Shown here: positions 27,033 through 35,793 of the stretch, piece after piece
Numbering within the stretch: the first letter of the stretch is position 1
How the letters are laid out: each line of letters begins with the position of its first letter
Origin: Sporosarcina luteola
GTDB taxonomy: Bacteria > Bacillota > Bacilli > Bacillales_A > Planococcaceae
DNA: 64,000 nucleotides
Assembly (NCBI GenBank): GCA_014204635.1
Contig: JACHLS010000006.1
Span: forward strand, 62,001 to 126,000
Direction of reading: 5' to 3'
Translations under genes and position numbers: made by a program
Notes under the pieces: model-generated
What the model saw: the letters and a program-made list of their open reading frames with translations, nothing else
Databases searched by the model: none
Told to the model about the DNA's origin: nothing

Positions 27033-27325
27033 GAACGCCAGATAACTCACCTGAACGCCAGATACTCCCCGCGAACGCCAGATGATCCATGCGAACGCCA
27101 GATAACTCACCTGAACGCCAGATGATCCCCGCGAACGCCAGATAACTCATCTGAACGCCAGATCATTCCCGCGAACGCCAGATATCTCACCTGAACGCCA
27201 GATAATACCCGCGAACGCCAGATAACTCACCCGAACGCCAGATCATCCCCGCGAACGCCAGATACTCCCCACGAACGCCAGATGATCCCCGCGAACGCCA
27301 GATAACTCAGCTGAACGCCAGATAA
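27033..27325. repeat. Phased intergenic array B (GAACGCCAGAT, exact 20 nt period, 15 units)
   Basis: The 11-mer GAACGCCAGAT occurs 15 times without a single change, starting at 27033 and every 20 nt to 27313. The 9 nt between copies are of two classes, AACTCACCT-like and GATCCCCGC-like, that mostly alternate, so the larger unit is 40 nt. It begins 24 nt beyond the stop of the formamidase gene. Reading frames over the array are by-products of the repeat. Confidence 0.95.
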
Positions 27326-27356
27326 AACAACATAACATATAACCTATACTATTCTC

Positions 27357-28268
27357 TTACTCATTCGCAAACAATTTCACATCATAAGCTTCCAGCACAT
27401 CATGTGGAATAAAAAAGCGGACGGTGACAAGCGGATCGACGACTTGGCTTACTTGAACTTGCCCGACGACACTGAGGAGCATTGTCAACTCGGCAAGGCT
27501 GAGATCAATGCGGGCGGCCAGGAAATCCACTGTCTCTTCAACAGCCTGCTTTACCGCTTCGTCCAGCGTCTTAGCCGATACGAGGAACGTGAAGCCTTCT
27601 TCGTTCACTAGCATCGGATGAGCAATCGAATGGCCCTTCACTACATCGAGTGTTACTGTCGCCTTTCCCGGCACTTCGATCCCAGATACACCGATTTCCC
27701 CGTCTCCCATTGCCGCATGGAAGTCGCCGAGCGCGAATAAAGCACCTTTCGTGAACACAGGGAAATAGAGGACCGCCCCTTCCGTAATCAGTTTCGTGTC
27801 CATATTGCCGCCATGACGGCCTGGCGTTCCACAAGAGACAGCTACGGCTTCCGGCGCCACACCGATAACACCGATCATTGGATGAAGTGGGAGCGCCAGC
27901 TTTTCATTGAAATGGGCTTTGCCATCATGAATCGGAATCATTTTCGAGACAAGTTCGTCCAGACGATGTCCCATGACACCTAAATCGGGACCTGTCGCCA
28001 TGACACCTTGCTCGCCAATTTCCAGCTTTTCAATCTTCACTTTTAACAGGTCACCCGGCACGGCTCCCTCAATATGTATGGGTCCAGTCGCAGGATTAAT
28101 GGCGTCCCAGTCAATGCCCGCGATTTTCGTGTCTGCCGTCTGGACTTGGTTTTGGAAACAGTCGTAGGTTTCGATCTCCACGGTCGTTCCCGGCTTCACT
28201 TGGATGACCGGCGCATGCTCTTTGCTGAATGCATAAATGACTTGATTGCAGCTCAAAGTTTCTATCAT
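27357..28268 (-). CDS. Acetamidase/formamidase family protein
   Basis: 303 residues of the FmdA/AmdA family. Conserved segments seen: GIDWDAINPATGPIHIEGA, PHLG-like HPMIGVIGVAPE, CGTPGRHGGNMDTK, and GDFHAAMGDGEI with the metal-binding acidic and His residues. Hydrolyses short amides to ammonia and acid in the cytosol. ATG start with AAGGGAGAG upstream. Array B follows directly behind the stop. Confidence 0.95.
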   Translation of the reverse strand: MIETLSCNQVIYAFSKEHAPVIQVKPGTTVEIETYDCFQNQVQTADTKIAGIDWDAINPATGPIHIEGAVPGDLLKVKIEKLEIGEQGVMATGPDLGVMGHRLDELVSKMIPIHDGKAHFNEKLALPLHPMIGVIGVAPEAVAVSCGTPGRHGGNMDTKLITEGAVLYFPVFTKGALFALGDFHAAMGDGEIGVSGIEVPGKATVTLDVVKGHSIAHPMLVNEEGFTFLVSAKTLDEAVKQAVEETVDFLAARIDLSLAELTMLLSVVGQVQVSQVVDPLVTVRFFIPHDVLEAYDVKLFANE

Positions 28269-28350
28269 TTCACTCTCTCCCTTGCTTGTACTACAACTAG
28301 TCTAGCAATTCTGCCAACTAAAAGCTGTCAACACGCCTCCCCGGCATGCA

Positions 28351-28371
28351 AAAACCCCCTAAAAAAGGGGG
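28351..28371 (-). terminator. Terminator of the FG-GAP-like gene
   Basis: CCCCCT / AGGGGG around a TTTT loop on the minus strand followed by TTTTTGC. Ten bases beyond the stop codon of the gene at 28382. Confidence 0.9.
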
Positions 28372-28381
28372 CGTGGCTGTG

Positions 28382-29125
28382 CTACAACGGTGATCCATAA
28401 ATGGCTAAAGTCTGATCCTCCAGCGCAAATTGATGGCCGTTCCATTTCAACGTATTTTGAATATAACCAAGACCATCGGCATGGTATCGTCCTGCTACTT
28501 TTTGAAAGGCGTATAACTCGTAAACGCCATTTCCATCAAAGTCAATCGGATACAAGCCGCTGATCGGATCCACCCATCCGCTGATCGGCATCTTCAGTTT
28601 CCCATTGGGACCATAGATCTCATTCAAGTAGTCCGGCCCCCGCAAGGATATGTCGATCCGATATTTGGTTTTATTGTGGTTGCTGATCACTTCTACTTTG
28701 TAATGATCAAGATACGTCACTGCATACTGATACTGTTCATTAATTACATCGGAATCAAACAATAAGCGCAGGTTGTTCGAAACAAAGGAATATACATAAT
28801 CAAAAGTTATCCCGCCGCTGCCGCCTGAATTGATCGTAATGAAGATATCGCTCACTCCATCACCCGTGAAATCGCCTAAGAACAACAATGGATCGTACCC
28901 TACATCTTCCTTCAAGGGAATTCTGTACGTATAGCCGGTCGCCCCATCCTGTATGATAAGGGTCAGCTGTCGTATGAGGGCGGCATTGGGCTCCGGAACC
29001 CCCATGATGTAGACATTGTCAGGAACTCTGTCTCCGTTGACATCTCCCCGTGCAAAAGCGACGATTCGAGGATTTTGCATATGCGTATTGGTCGTCACCA
29101 TTTGAGCTTCCCACCCAATTTTCAA
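28382..29125 (-). CDS. FG-GAP/VCBS-like repeat protein
   Basis: About 247 residues. Three calcium-loop-like repeats are seen: GDVNGDRVPDNVYI, GDFTGDGVSDIFIT and DFDGNGVYELYAF, as in integrin-type beta-propeller repeats. No signal peptide, so its place in the cell is unclear; in Bacillales this type is often annotated as spore or cortex related but I cannot confirm that. Start uncertain: TTG at 29125 after AAGG, or ATG at 29101 with a weak site. Confidence 0.75.
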   Translation of the reverse strand: MKIGWEAQMVTTNTHMQNPRIVAFARGDVNGDRVPDNVYIMGVPEPNAALIRQLTLIIQDGATGYTYRIPLKEDVGYDPLLFLGDFTGDGVSDIFITINSGGSGGITFDYVYSFVSNNLRLLFDSDVINEQYQYAVTYLDHYKVEVISNHNKTKYRIDISLRGPDYLNEIYGPNGKLKMPISGWVDPISGLYPIDFDGNGVYELYAFQKVAGRYHADGLGYIQNTLKWNGHQFALEDQTLAIYGSPL

Positions 29126-29178
29126 TGATGCCTTACCTTATGCCTGCTCCTGCATAGATGTGAAAGGAAACTTCCTCT

Positions 29179-30705
29179 TTATTCATTTCGTTTTGTCTGG
29201 CGTTCCTTCAATTGTCTTCTATTCTCGGCGACAATCCGTTCAAAATAGGATAGTTCCTTCTTTTCTTCCTTCTCCACAGCTGAAGGCGTGGAAGAGGACA
29301 CCGACTGACTCTCTCCTTTCGAAACTGTCTCTAGGACGGTCTCGTCTGGCAAGGCCACTTTCTGCTCGGTCGGCTCTTCTACGGTGTGGTTGCTTTGGCC
29401 CTCGGTCATCAAACTGTCTTGCGAGGATCCTATCGTTATCCGAACCGGTTTTTCTGGCATGTCCATTTTCTGCTTCGTCTGTTCTTTTTCCGATATTAAT
29501 GTGCTCGTCGTCTGGCGTTTCGGAATGTCCTCCATGACACCAGTTGATAGAGGCTTCGCTTGTTCCGGCAAGTCCATTTTCTGCTTCGTCTGTTCTTTTT
29601 CCGATATTGATGTGCTCATCGTCTTGCTTATCGGAATGTCCTCCGTGACTCCAGTTGATAGAGGCTTCGCTTGTTCCGGCATGTCCATTTTCTGACTCAA
29701 TGGCTTTTGATCCACATTTGATCGGCTTGGCACTTCTGTTACTGAGGCATCCTGACTGACTCCGGCCGTTATGCGAACCGTATCTTTTCGTATATCCGTT
29801 TTCCTTGCCTGTTCTTTTTCTACTACCAACTTGGTTGGCACCTCTGATTTTGGAATTTCCAACGCATCTTGGGTTGTTAGGACCGGTTTATCCCGCACGG
29901 TCGTTTGCTGTCCTTTATCCTTATCCGCCTCTCGCTGTCTCTCTTTAGCAGGCAAGCCTGCCGCAACCTTGGCTATGCTGTCAGACAAATTGGGGGTAAC
30001 CGGGTTTATACAAATTTTCAGCATTTCATACCAAGTGTGCATCTCGTCTAAAAACACTTGATATTCTGTGGATCTCTTCGCCAAGTCTGTATGGGGTTCA
30101 TTGTAGAAATCGAATTGATAAAATGGGATCTGTTCATCTGCTATATGCAGGATCAGTGCCAATGATCTCACTTTATCCTCTCGCACGGCATTGACATTCA
30201 CTGCTTTGTCACCTACTGGCCTTTCTTGGATATACGTCTGCAATGCTGCGTCCTCTCTGGACTTGGATGACAATAAGATGATCGAACGGTCCTCTACAAT
30301 TGCAACCGACAAGAGCTCCGAAAAGGAATACGTCAAGAGCCTGTATGACATTCCATTTTTCGGCTTTTGCAATAGCTTTCCGCTGTTATTGACTCCTAAC
30401 CAGATATACATCTGCTGTTGTTCTGGGTGTAATGTGATTCGTTTCAATACGTCATTTGATACAAGTGAGGGATAGTTTTCAAGATCAGCAGGGCCGGTAT
30501 CCAAGGATAGCAGCCTTTCTTTTTGTTTTTCTTTATTTCTTTCCGCCAAAATTTGCGACTGCCCGAGCAGGCCAAATCCAACGATAAACACAATGGCCGA
30601 TAGAATCAATCCTCTAAAGAAGAACCCATTAAAAAGAGCGTAAATGAAGAATCCAATTGCAGCTGTGGTAAGCAAGCAGCCCGATCCTTCAACTAATTTT
30701 GACAC
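29179..30705 (-). CDS. Two-helix membrane protein with long repetitive cytoplasmic tail
   Basis: 508 residues, not a family I recognise. Two close membrane helices (about 8-48), a folded region of about 190 residues with HPEQQQMYIWLGVNN, then a charged low-complexity tail. Tail residues about 330-450 hold a 37-residue repeat (QKMDMPEQAKPLSTG ... SEKEQTK), two near-perfect and two decayed copies, and the protein ends with a basic helix. Start is odd: the earliest normal codon is GTG at 30705, but the only AGGAGG lies 21 nt upstream, well spaced only for an ATC codon. Reading frames antisense to the repeat are shadows. Confidence 0.75.
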   Translation of the reverse strand: MSKLVEGSGCLLTTAAIGFFIYALFNGFFFRGLILSAIVFIVGFGLLGQSQILAERNKEKQKERLLSLDTGPADLENYPSLVSNDVLKRITLHPEQQQMYIWLGVNNSGKLLQKPKNGMSYRLLTYSFSELLSVAIVEDRSIILLSSKSREDAALQTYIQERPVGDKAVNVNAVREDKVRSLALILHIADEQIPFYQFDFYNEPHTDLAKRSTEYQVFLDEMHTWYEMLKICINPVTPNLSDSIAKVAAGLPAKERQREADKDKGQQTTVRDKPVLTTQDALEIPKSEVPTKLVVEKEQARKTDIRKDTVRITAGVSQDASVTEVPSRSNVDQKPLSQKMDMPEQAKPLSTGVTEDIPISKTMSTSISEKEQTKQKMDLPEQAKPLSTGVMEDIPKRQTTSTLISEKEQTKQKMDMPEKPVRITIGSSQDSLMTEGQSNHTVEEPTEQKVALPDETVLETVSKGESQSVSSSTPSAVEKEEKKELSYFERIVAENRRQLKERQTKRNE

Positions 30706-30831
30706 TTTGGTAGAGATGGTTCCCGACCTCCTAGCGAATGAACTCTACTCATAGTTTACCAACGTCTAACGAGAGTACCAAAAGAAATACTCCTCATTCC
30801 GAAATCCTTTGGAACATAAGGTAAATGCAAA

Positions 30832-30859
30832 AACTCCCAGCCGTCCAAAACCGGGAGTT
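30832..30859 (-). terminator. Terminator of the MscS gene
   Basis: AACTCCC / GGGAGTT stem with GGTTTTGGACGGCT loop region, followed on the minus strand by TTTTTGC. Lies about 75 nt downstream of the stop. Confidence 0.85.
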
Positions 30860-30935
30860 CTCGCTTGTATTGAAAAGATAGGAATGGCAATCCGTGTAGA
30901 TGGACGTTGCAGATGATGTTTGGCTGGATATTCTC

Positions 30936-32195
30936 TTAATCCTGCTTGGGAGCCGGGGATTGGTCATGCTGTTGGAACATCCATTTCAAATCACTGCCCG
31001 CCGGGTTTTGGAAGATGCGCAGTCCAAATTCACCGGCGATTGCAAATAAATGATCGAAAATATCAGCCTGCACTGTTTCATAAATCGTCCACTGTACAGT
31101 ATTCGTAAAGGCATAAATTTCAATTGGCAACCCGTTCTCTCCCGGTGCCAGCTGACGAACCATTAAGGTCATCTCCTGATGAATGCCCGGATGCCGCAGA
31201 AGGTATTGGTGAATGTATTCCCTAAATACCCCGATATTTGTCAGCGCTCTCCCGTTGACTCGATTGCTGCGGTCGATCTCTCGGTTATAATCCTCGATTT
31301 CGCGTTCACGATGGACCAAGTAGTCCTTCAAGATATGAATGCCCTTATAATGCTCGATCATTTCCTCGGTGCAAAACATGATACTCGACACATCAATATA
31401 CAAAGCTCGTTTCAAGCGTCTGCCTCCAGATTCTTGCATCCCCCGCCAGTTGATGAAGGAGTCCGAAATGAGCGCATAACTTGGGATCATGGTCACCGTT
31501 CGGTCAAAGTTTCGCACCATGACCGTGTTTAGGGAAATATCGATCACATCCCCATTGGCGCCGTATTTCGGCATTTCAATCCAATCGCCGACCCGGACCA
31601 TATCCGTTGCTGATAACTGGACGCCCGCCACCAGCCCCAACAGCGAGTCCTTGAATACGAGCATGAACACGGCTGACAGTGCCCCAATACCACTTAACAG
31701 GATGACAGGACTTTCCCCCATCAGATTGGCGATGACCAAAATAGTTCCGACAATAATCACCATAATTTTGGTGATTTGTATATACCCTTTAATGGGCTTT
31801 GTCTTCGAGATTTCATACGTTTGATAAATATCGTTAAAGACGCTCAATAAACGATTTGTCACGCTGAACGCTACAATCATCATATAGGTAAGCGCCAATG
31901 TTTCAATCGCTTTCTGCTGGTATGCCGGAAAAGCAGCCGCAAAATAATACACGATGATAGCAGGCACGAAATGGGATAGTTTATGGAACACCTTCCGCTC
32001 CAACAGTACATTGTCCCATCTGTATTTGTTCTTTCTGACGAAATGGGTAATCATTCGTATGACCACTTGCTTAGAAATCAAGTTCGCGATGATGCATAGA
32101 AGTGCGATAAACAAAATCAAGATAACCGCCGCAAGCGGGCCGACCCAAGTTGGATCCACTCCGTAGTTTTCAAGGCGGTTACGAATAAATAACAT
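30936..32195 (-). CDS. Mechanosensitive channel, MscS/YbdG type
   Basis: 419 residues. Five N-terminal membrane helices, the pore helix and beta-domain with GIGALSAVFMLVFKDSLLGLVAGVQLSATD then VRVGDWIEMPKYGANGDVIDISLNTV and PSYALISDSFINW, all MscS-family landmarks; the long C-terminal domain with QEMTLMVRQLAPGENGLPIEIYAF is that of the YbdG/MscM branch. Releases osmolytes during hypo-osmotic shock. ATG with GGAGGG six bases upstream. Monocistronic. Confidence 0.95.
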   Translation of the reverse strand: MLFIRNRLENYGVDPTWVGPLAAVILILFIALLCIIANLISKQVVIRMITHFVRKNKYRWDNVLLERKVFHKLSHFVPAIIVYYFAAAFPAYQQKAIETLALTYMMIVAFSVTNRLLSVFNDIYQTYEISKTKPIKGYIQITKIMVIIVGTILVIANLMGESPVILLSGIGALSAVFMLVFKDSLLGLVAGVQLSATDMVRVGDWIEMPKYGANGDVIDISLNTVMVRNFDRTVTMIPSYALISDSFINWRGMQESGGRRLKRALYIDVSSIMFCTEEMIEHYKGIHILKDYLVHREREIEDYNREIDRSNRVNGRALTNIGVFREYIHQYLLRHPGIHQEMTLMVRQLAPGENGLPIEIYAFTNTVQWTIYETVQADIFDHLFAIAGEFGLRIFQNPAGSDLKWMFQQHDQSPAPKQD

Positions 32196-32464
32196 TCAAA
32201 TCCCTCCGTACGCTGCAAAGTACCGATTAGCTTATGAATCGGAATCATTATAACAGAAACAGAGTGTCCGCTCTTTCATCAGCTATCAGGGCATCAAAAT
32301 ACTTTGTGGCAGATTGCCTTCGTCTCCCCAGTTCATCTTCTAAAACAAGATTGCCCGGGTTATTGAAGCTATAACAACAGTACGTTAGGATAGCAGTAAG
32401 AAGAACGGCCCTCTGTAATAGGCACGATCAATACATAACCGTTATCAGCGAGAGGGGATACAAA
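32196..32464. other. Divergent intergenic region, 269 nt
   Basis: Between mscS and a plus-strand membrane protein gene. It holds both promoters, but no confident -35/-10 pair or operator stands out. GAGAGGGG before the plus gene is its ribosome-binding site. Confidence 0.35.
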
Positions 32465-33157
32465 ATGAAAAATGAGAAGTCTGAAAAGAAACAGTGGTGG
32501 ATGTTCTTCCTGTCATTCGGAGCATTTTCAACTATGTGGTTCTTTGTTTTCTATTTGTTGAACCGACAGGTGAATGAAGCAAAAGAGGCCATCTATTTTG
32601 GCACGCCAATCGGAGCCTATTGGGTATACTTCCTGAGCGCACTCATTTTCGGCCTCACTTCATGGGGAATTTATTTTTGCACCAAGGAAGCTTACCGAAA
32701 AAAATCCTTTCAGGACTTTAAAGTGAATGCTCTTGGTGTATTCCGGCTAGCGTGGCTTCCCTTACTGTGTACTTTGCCGTTTCTTTATTTAGCAACTACG
32801 AATGCGTTGCTGATCAAGGAAGAGAACATGACATTCAATCCCTTTTGGAGCTTCGAAAAACATGAATATACATGGGAAGATGGAGTAAAAGCAATTGAAA
32901 TCAGCTATTCAATCACTCGGCAGTCTAACCATCAAACCAACTTCAACGGAAACTACATCCTTTATTTGAAGGATGGAAAAAGAATTAACCTTTGGCAAGA
33001 TACACTAGAAGGTGACGTTTTGGCAATCCAAGAAATTGATCGCTTCTTTCAAAAGAAAAACATTCCTTTCCATGTGACAAGTGTACCTTCCGAAGAAATG
33101 ATTACCCGCTATTTCTCCGAGAATGCTGAATTTATTAGAGACTTGTATTCCAGATAG
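32465..33157 (+). CDS. Hypothetical three-helix membrane protein
   Basis: 230 residues, unnamed. Membrane helices at about 12-33, 52-72 and 90-112, then a folded soluble domain of about 110 residues with FNPFWSFEKHEYTWEDGVKA and YILYLKDGKRINLW, which resembles the C-terminal domain of PH-like/YdbT-type small proteins. ATG start with GAGAGGGG seven bases upstream. No terminator visible directly behind the stop. Confidence 0.8.
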   Translation: MKNEKSEKKQWWMFFLSFGAFSTMWFFVFYLLNRQVNEAKEAIYFGTPIGAYWVYFLSALIFGLTSWGIYFCTKEAYRKKSFQDFKVNALGVFRLAWLPLLCTLPFLYLATTNALLIKEENMTFNPFWSFEKHEYTWEDGVKAIEISYSITRQSNHQTNFNGNYILYLKDGKRINLWQDTLEGDVLAIQEIDRFFQKKNIPFHVTSVPSEEMITRYFSENAEFIRDLYSR

Positions 33158-33260
33158 GGGCCGGTACGTGCCAGTCGTATCGATTGTGATTGCTGTGAGC
33201 CGTCTGACAGAAAGCGTACACGCCAAGAAGAGCTGTGAAAGGCTTAGGACTTTTAAAAAA

Positions 33261-33283
33261 CCCGCAACGGGATTCGTTGCGGG
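33261..33283 (-). terminator. Terminator of the 40-codon gene
   Basis: Nine base pair GC-rich stem CCCGCAACG / CGTTGCGGG with a 5 nt loop, followed on the minus strand by TTTTTTAAAAG. Only 9 nt beyond the stop of the small gene, which argues that the gene is real. Confidence 0.92.
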
Positions 33284-33291
33284 TGGTCAGT

Positions 33292-33414
33292 TTACTTAGT
33301 GTAGGACAAAATGGCATTTTTGCCGAGGTGCTTCATGGCATGAATCGCTTCCACTTTTTGTGCATATTCATAGATCCGTACGCTTTTGTGCTCGAACAAT
33401 GTGATGACCCACAT
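33292..33414 (-). CDS. 40-residue hypothetical protein under a Rex-like site
   Basis: Too short for routine gene calling. ATG at 33414 has AAAGGAG nine bases upstream; the protein begins MWVITLFEHKSVRIYEYAQK and ends HLGKNAILSYTK. It reads as a small alpha/beta peptide: two strands, a helix (KVEAIHAMKHLG) and a last strand, with no membrane segment. A strong terminator follows at once. A perfect Rex box lies about 109 nt upstream, so it may be induced when NADH rises. I do not know its function. Confidence 0.82.
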   Translation of the reverse strand: MWVITLFEHKSVRIYEYAQKVEAIHAMKHLGKNAILSYTK

Positions 33415-33522
33415 GATAGTTCGCTCCTTTAAAAGTTTAGTTATTTTGCGTTTCTTGGATACCTATAGTCGATGTCTGTTGCTATCTTCATCATACACCC
33501 TTTTTATTGAAAATAAATGCTC

Positions 33523-33540
33523 TTGTGAAGGAATTCACAA
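33523..33540. promoter_or_regulatory. Rex-type redox operator
   Basis: TTGTGAA-GGAA-TTCACAA, a perfect match to the Gram-positive Rex consensus TTGTGAAnnnnTTCACAA. A second half-site-like TTGTGAATTTT lies about 35 nt further right. The site stands between the small minus-strand gene and the transglutaminase-like lipoprotein gene (240 nt to its start). Consensus from the known Rex family; binding is inferred. Confidence 0.85.
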
Positions 33541-33779
33541 TTCATTCACACTCAAACGCTTACATTTGAAAAGTTTGTGAATTTTAATCATTTCCTCTTT
33601 TCAAATGTTTATTTTTCTTCGCAATTTCTACAGATGAAGAGGGAATGGTTTACAAGACTATCCTGTCAATAGGAGACAAAACAATAGGAAACATCTTTCT
33701 TACAATCTTGCAAACGAGGAATTTATTTGAAATCACTGATACAATATAGGTATCTAAAAAGTACTGTAGGAGGAATTCA
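33541..33779. other. AT-rich upstream region of the lipoprotein gene
   Basis: 239 nt with no gene. Contains the second Rex-like half-site and an AGGAGG ribosome-binding site at the end; AAATGTAAGCGTTTGAG on the minus strand is one or two bases away from a catabolite-response element but fails at its 3' half. Confidence 0.4.
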
Positions 33780-35522
33780 ATGTCTTACCATAAAGCTCGC
33801 GGTTGGCTTGTGTCCCTGCTTTTTTTCCTTTTGCTAGGAGCATGTACGAAAGAGCCTACACCACCTGAAAAGAACGGGCAACCAACAGCGGAACAGGAAC
33901 AGGAACAGGAAAAAGAACAGAAGACAGAGATAGAAAAAGAGGATGATTTTGAAGCGGCTGTTACAAAGAAAAATACAGAACTTGAGTCCTCGCCTTTGGA
34001 ATTGACAAGTTATGCCGAGAAAGTCGGCGCTGCGATAACAGAGCCCACTCATACAAATTTCGCAGTCAGTGAGTCTGTAACGATTGCAGGAACAGTTGAA
34101 CAGCATGCGCGTTTAAAAGAACAATATGTCTGGATAAAGATTCAGTTTATGGGAGATTCCATTACGGACACCTCTCAAGAATACTTTGCTCCAATAGCAG
34201 ACGGGAAATTCAAACAAGAGGCTATACTATTCAATGGAGAAGGAGAGTATCGTGTTACTTTACTTCTTCCCAGTACAGATCGCTCAAATTATTACTATGA
34301 TCTTGCGGATTTCAAAGTTTTCAATGTAAATCCAAAGCTACAGCGAGACTTGACGTTTACGCCTTTCGCTCAAGATGCAGGGTTGGTAATCCATGAGCCG
34401 GATAGTGGCTATGTTAAAGGGAATAAGGTTTTTACACTTAAAGGAACACTTGAGCCAATCAGCAATGACAAGGATCTGATTATGATCGAACTCCAAAAGG
34501 ATGGGCAGAGTTGGAAACATATGCTTCCCACTAAAAATGGGCAATTTTCGTATGATATCCCCTTATTTTACGGGCAAGGCATACACAAATTAAAAGTCTA
34601 TGTTCCAGACAAGGAGAGAGATAATTATTACCAGGATGGCACGATCCTTTACATCGACAATGAGTCTGATCTGGTAAGCGAGCCAATCATGTATACGACC
34701 ACCTATGACGAACGTGGGGTCCATCTCATTTCCCCTGCTTACGGTGGAGAGGAAACAGATTTGACGTATCGCATCAAGGGATCCATCGACAAAGAGGCAC
34801 CATTTGCCAAAGAAACAACACATCTTTACATTACAACGAAAAAGGATGGCGAAGAGGCACTGGCTGTGATTCCCGTCATTAATTATGAATTTGATGACGA
34901 ATTCTATTTACGTTTCGGGCCAGGGACATATGAAGTAACCGTAAGTGTTCCTGAAATAAAAGAAAAGAACAGTGCCAAGTTTTATTACTATAATGTAGCT
35001 CAATTCTCTGTTACAAATACCGCGATGGATCAACGTGATTTATTGCCATCTCGCGGAGTTCAATCCGATTCTCCCGAAATTATTGCGATAGCGAATGAAC
35101 TCATGACGGATACCATGTCAGAGCGTGAAAAAGCAAAAGCAGTTTATGAATTTACCGCAAAATCAATTTCCTATGATGTAGATAAGCTGAAGAATAACGA
35201 ATTTGAGTGGGATGATAGTGCATTGAAGGTGCTCGAATTACAAACAGGGATTTGCCAGGATTACTCCTACCTAGCAATTGCCCTGCTTCGTGCGGGCGGC
35301 ATGGAAGCAAGGTATGTAACAGGAACCGCAGGCTCTGGATTCAATTATTCCCGTCACGCTTGGGTGGAAGTAAAGGTTGATGGGGAATGGCTGGCCATGG
35401 ACCCTACTTGGGGGGCGGGTTATATCGAAAAAGGCAAGTTCGTCGCGCATTATACGGAGGATTATTTTGAGCCGGATGAAGAAGCATTTAAAACCCATAC
35501 CCGTCATGGAGTAGAATATTGA
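33780..35522 (+). CDS. Lipoprotein with transglutaminase-like protease domain
   Basis: 580 residues. Lipoprotein signal with lipobox LLLGAC (Cys22), a Glu/Gln-rich spacer (QEQEQEKEQKTE), three beta-sandwich-like repeats of about 100 residues (each with VTIAGTVEQH / VFTLKGTLEP / TYRIKGSIDK and a YYYDL-type edge), then a C-terminal transglutaminase-like domain: Cys in TGICQDYSYLAIALLRAGG, His in YSRHAWVEVKV, Asp in AMDPTWGAG. It is anchored outside the membrane and probably remodels cell-wall or surface proteins. ATG start with AGGAGG seven bases upstream. Own terminator follows. Confidence 0.92.
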   Translation: MSYHKARGWLVSLLFFLLLGACTKEPTPPEKNGQPTAEQEQEQEKEQKTEIEKEDDFEAAVTKKNTELESSPLELTSYAEKVGAAITEPTHTNFAVSESVTIAGTVEQHARLKEQYVWIKIQFMGDSITDTSQEYFAPIADGKFKQEAILFNGEGEYRVTLLLPSTDRSNYYYDLADFKVFNVNPKLQRDLTFTPFAQDAGLVIHEPDSGYVKGNKVFTLKGTLEPISNDKDLIMIELQKDGQSWKHMLPTKNGQFSYDIPLFYGQGIHKLKVYVPDKERDNYYQDGTILYIDNESDLVSEPIMYTTTYDERGVHLISPAYGGEETDLTYRIKGSIDKEAPFAKETTHLYITTKKDGEEALAVIPVINYEFDDEFYLRFGPGTYEVTVSVPEIKEKNSAKFYYYNVAQFSVTNTAMDQRDLLPSRGVQSDSPEIIAIANELMTDTMSEREKAKAVYEFTAKSISYDVDKLKNNEFEWDDSALKVLELQTGICQDYSYLAIALLRAGGMEARYVTGTAGSGFNYSRHAWVEVKVDGEWLAMDPTWGAGYIEKGKFVAHYTEDYFEPDEEAFKTHTRHGVEY

Positions 35523-35793
35523 ATTCATTGCGAGCCGGCATTTGCTTTTGGATGCTATGACGATTACTCGCAAGAATGAACAAAACGTCAACTTCCCTTG
35601 AGAAGTTGACGTTTTTCAATAATCGGACTGATTGACATCTTGCTATTCTCCACGGACGACCTTCTACACAAGGAGATTGCCTTGTTACGGACAGAAGATG
35701 CTTTAGACACAGGAAGAGAACTGAGAAGAATCAGCAAAATCAACCTGGCAGAACATGCTAACTCTATAAGTCCTCAGGTTGCAAACTGTCCCT
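35523..35793. other. Intergenic region, 271 nt
   Basis: Holds the terminator of the lipoprotein gene and then a stretch that reads open on the plus strand with some coding flavour (LLHKEIALLRTEDALDTG) but has no ribosome-binding site and runs into the opposite SET-domain gene. I see no gene in it. Confidence 0.4.
35582..35616 (+). terminator. Terminator of the lipoprotein gene
   Basis: 14 bp stem AAAACGTCAACTTC / GAAGTTGACGTTTT with a 6 nt loop, ending TTTTTC. Confidence 0.92.

Noticed and set aside
26839..27150. Minus-strand frame over array B (AFAGSIWRSGELSGVR)
   Set aside because: Repeat by-product with no ribosome-binding site, ending in a hairpin region.
27033..27325. CRISPR array
   Set aside because: Repeat of 11 nt and spacers of 9 nt that recur in two classes; far too short and spacers are not unique. 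No cas gene in the window.
33541..33560. Catabolite-response element near the lipoprotein gene
   Set aside because: ATGTAAGCGTTTGAG fits the left half but lacks the conserved CA at the right end.
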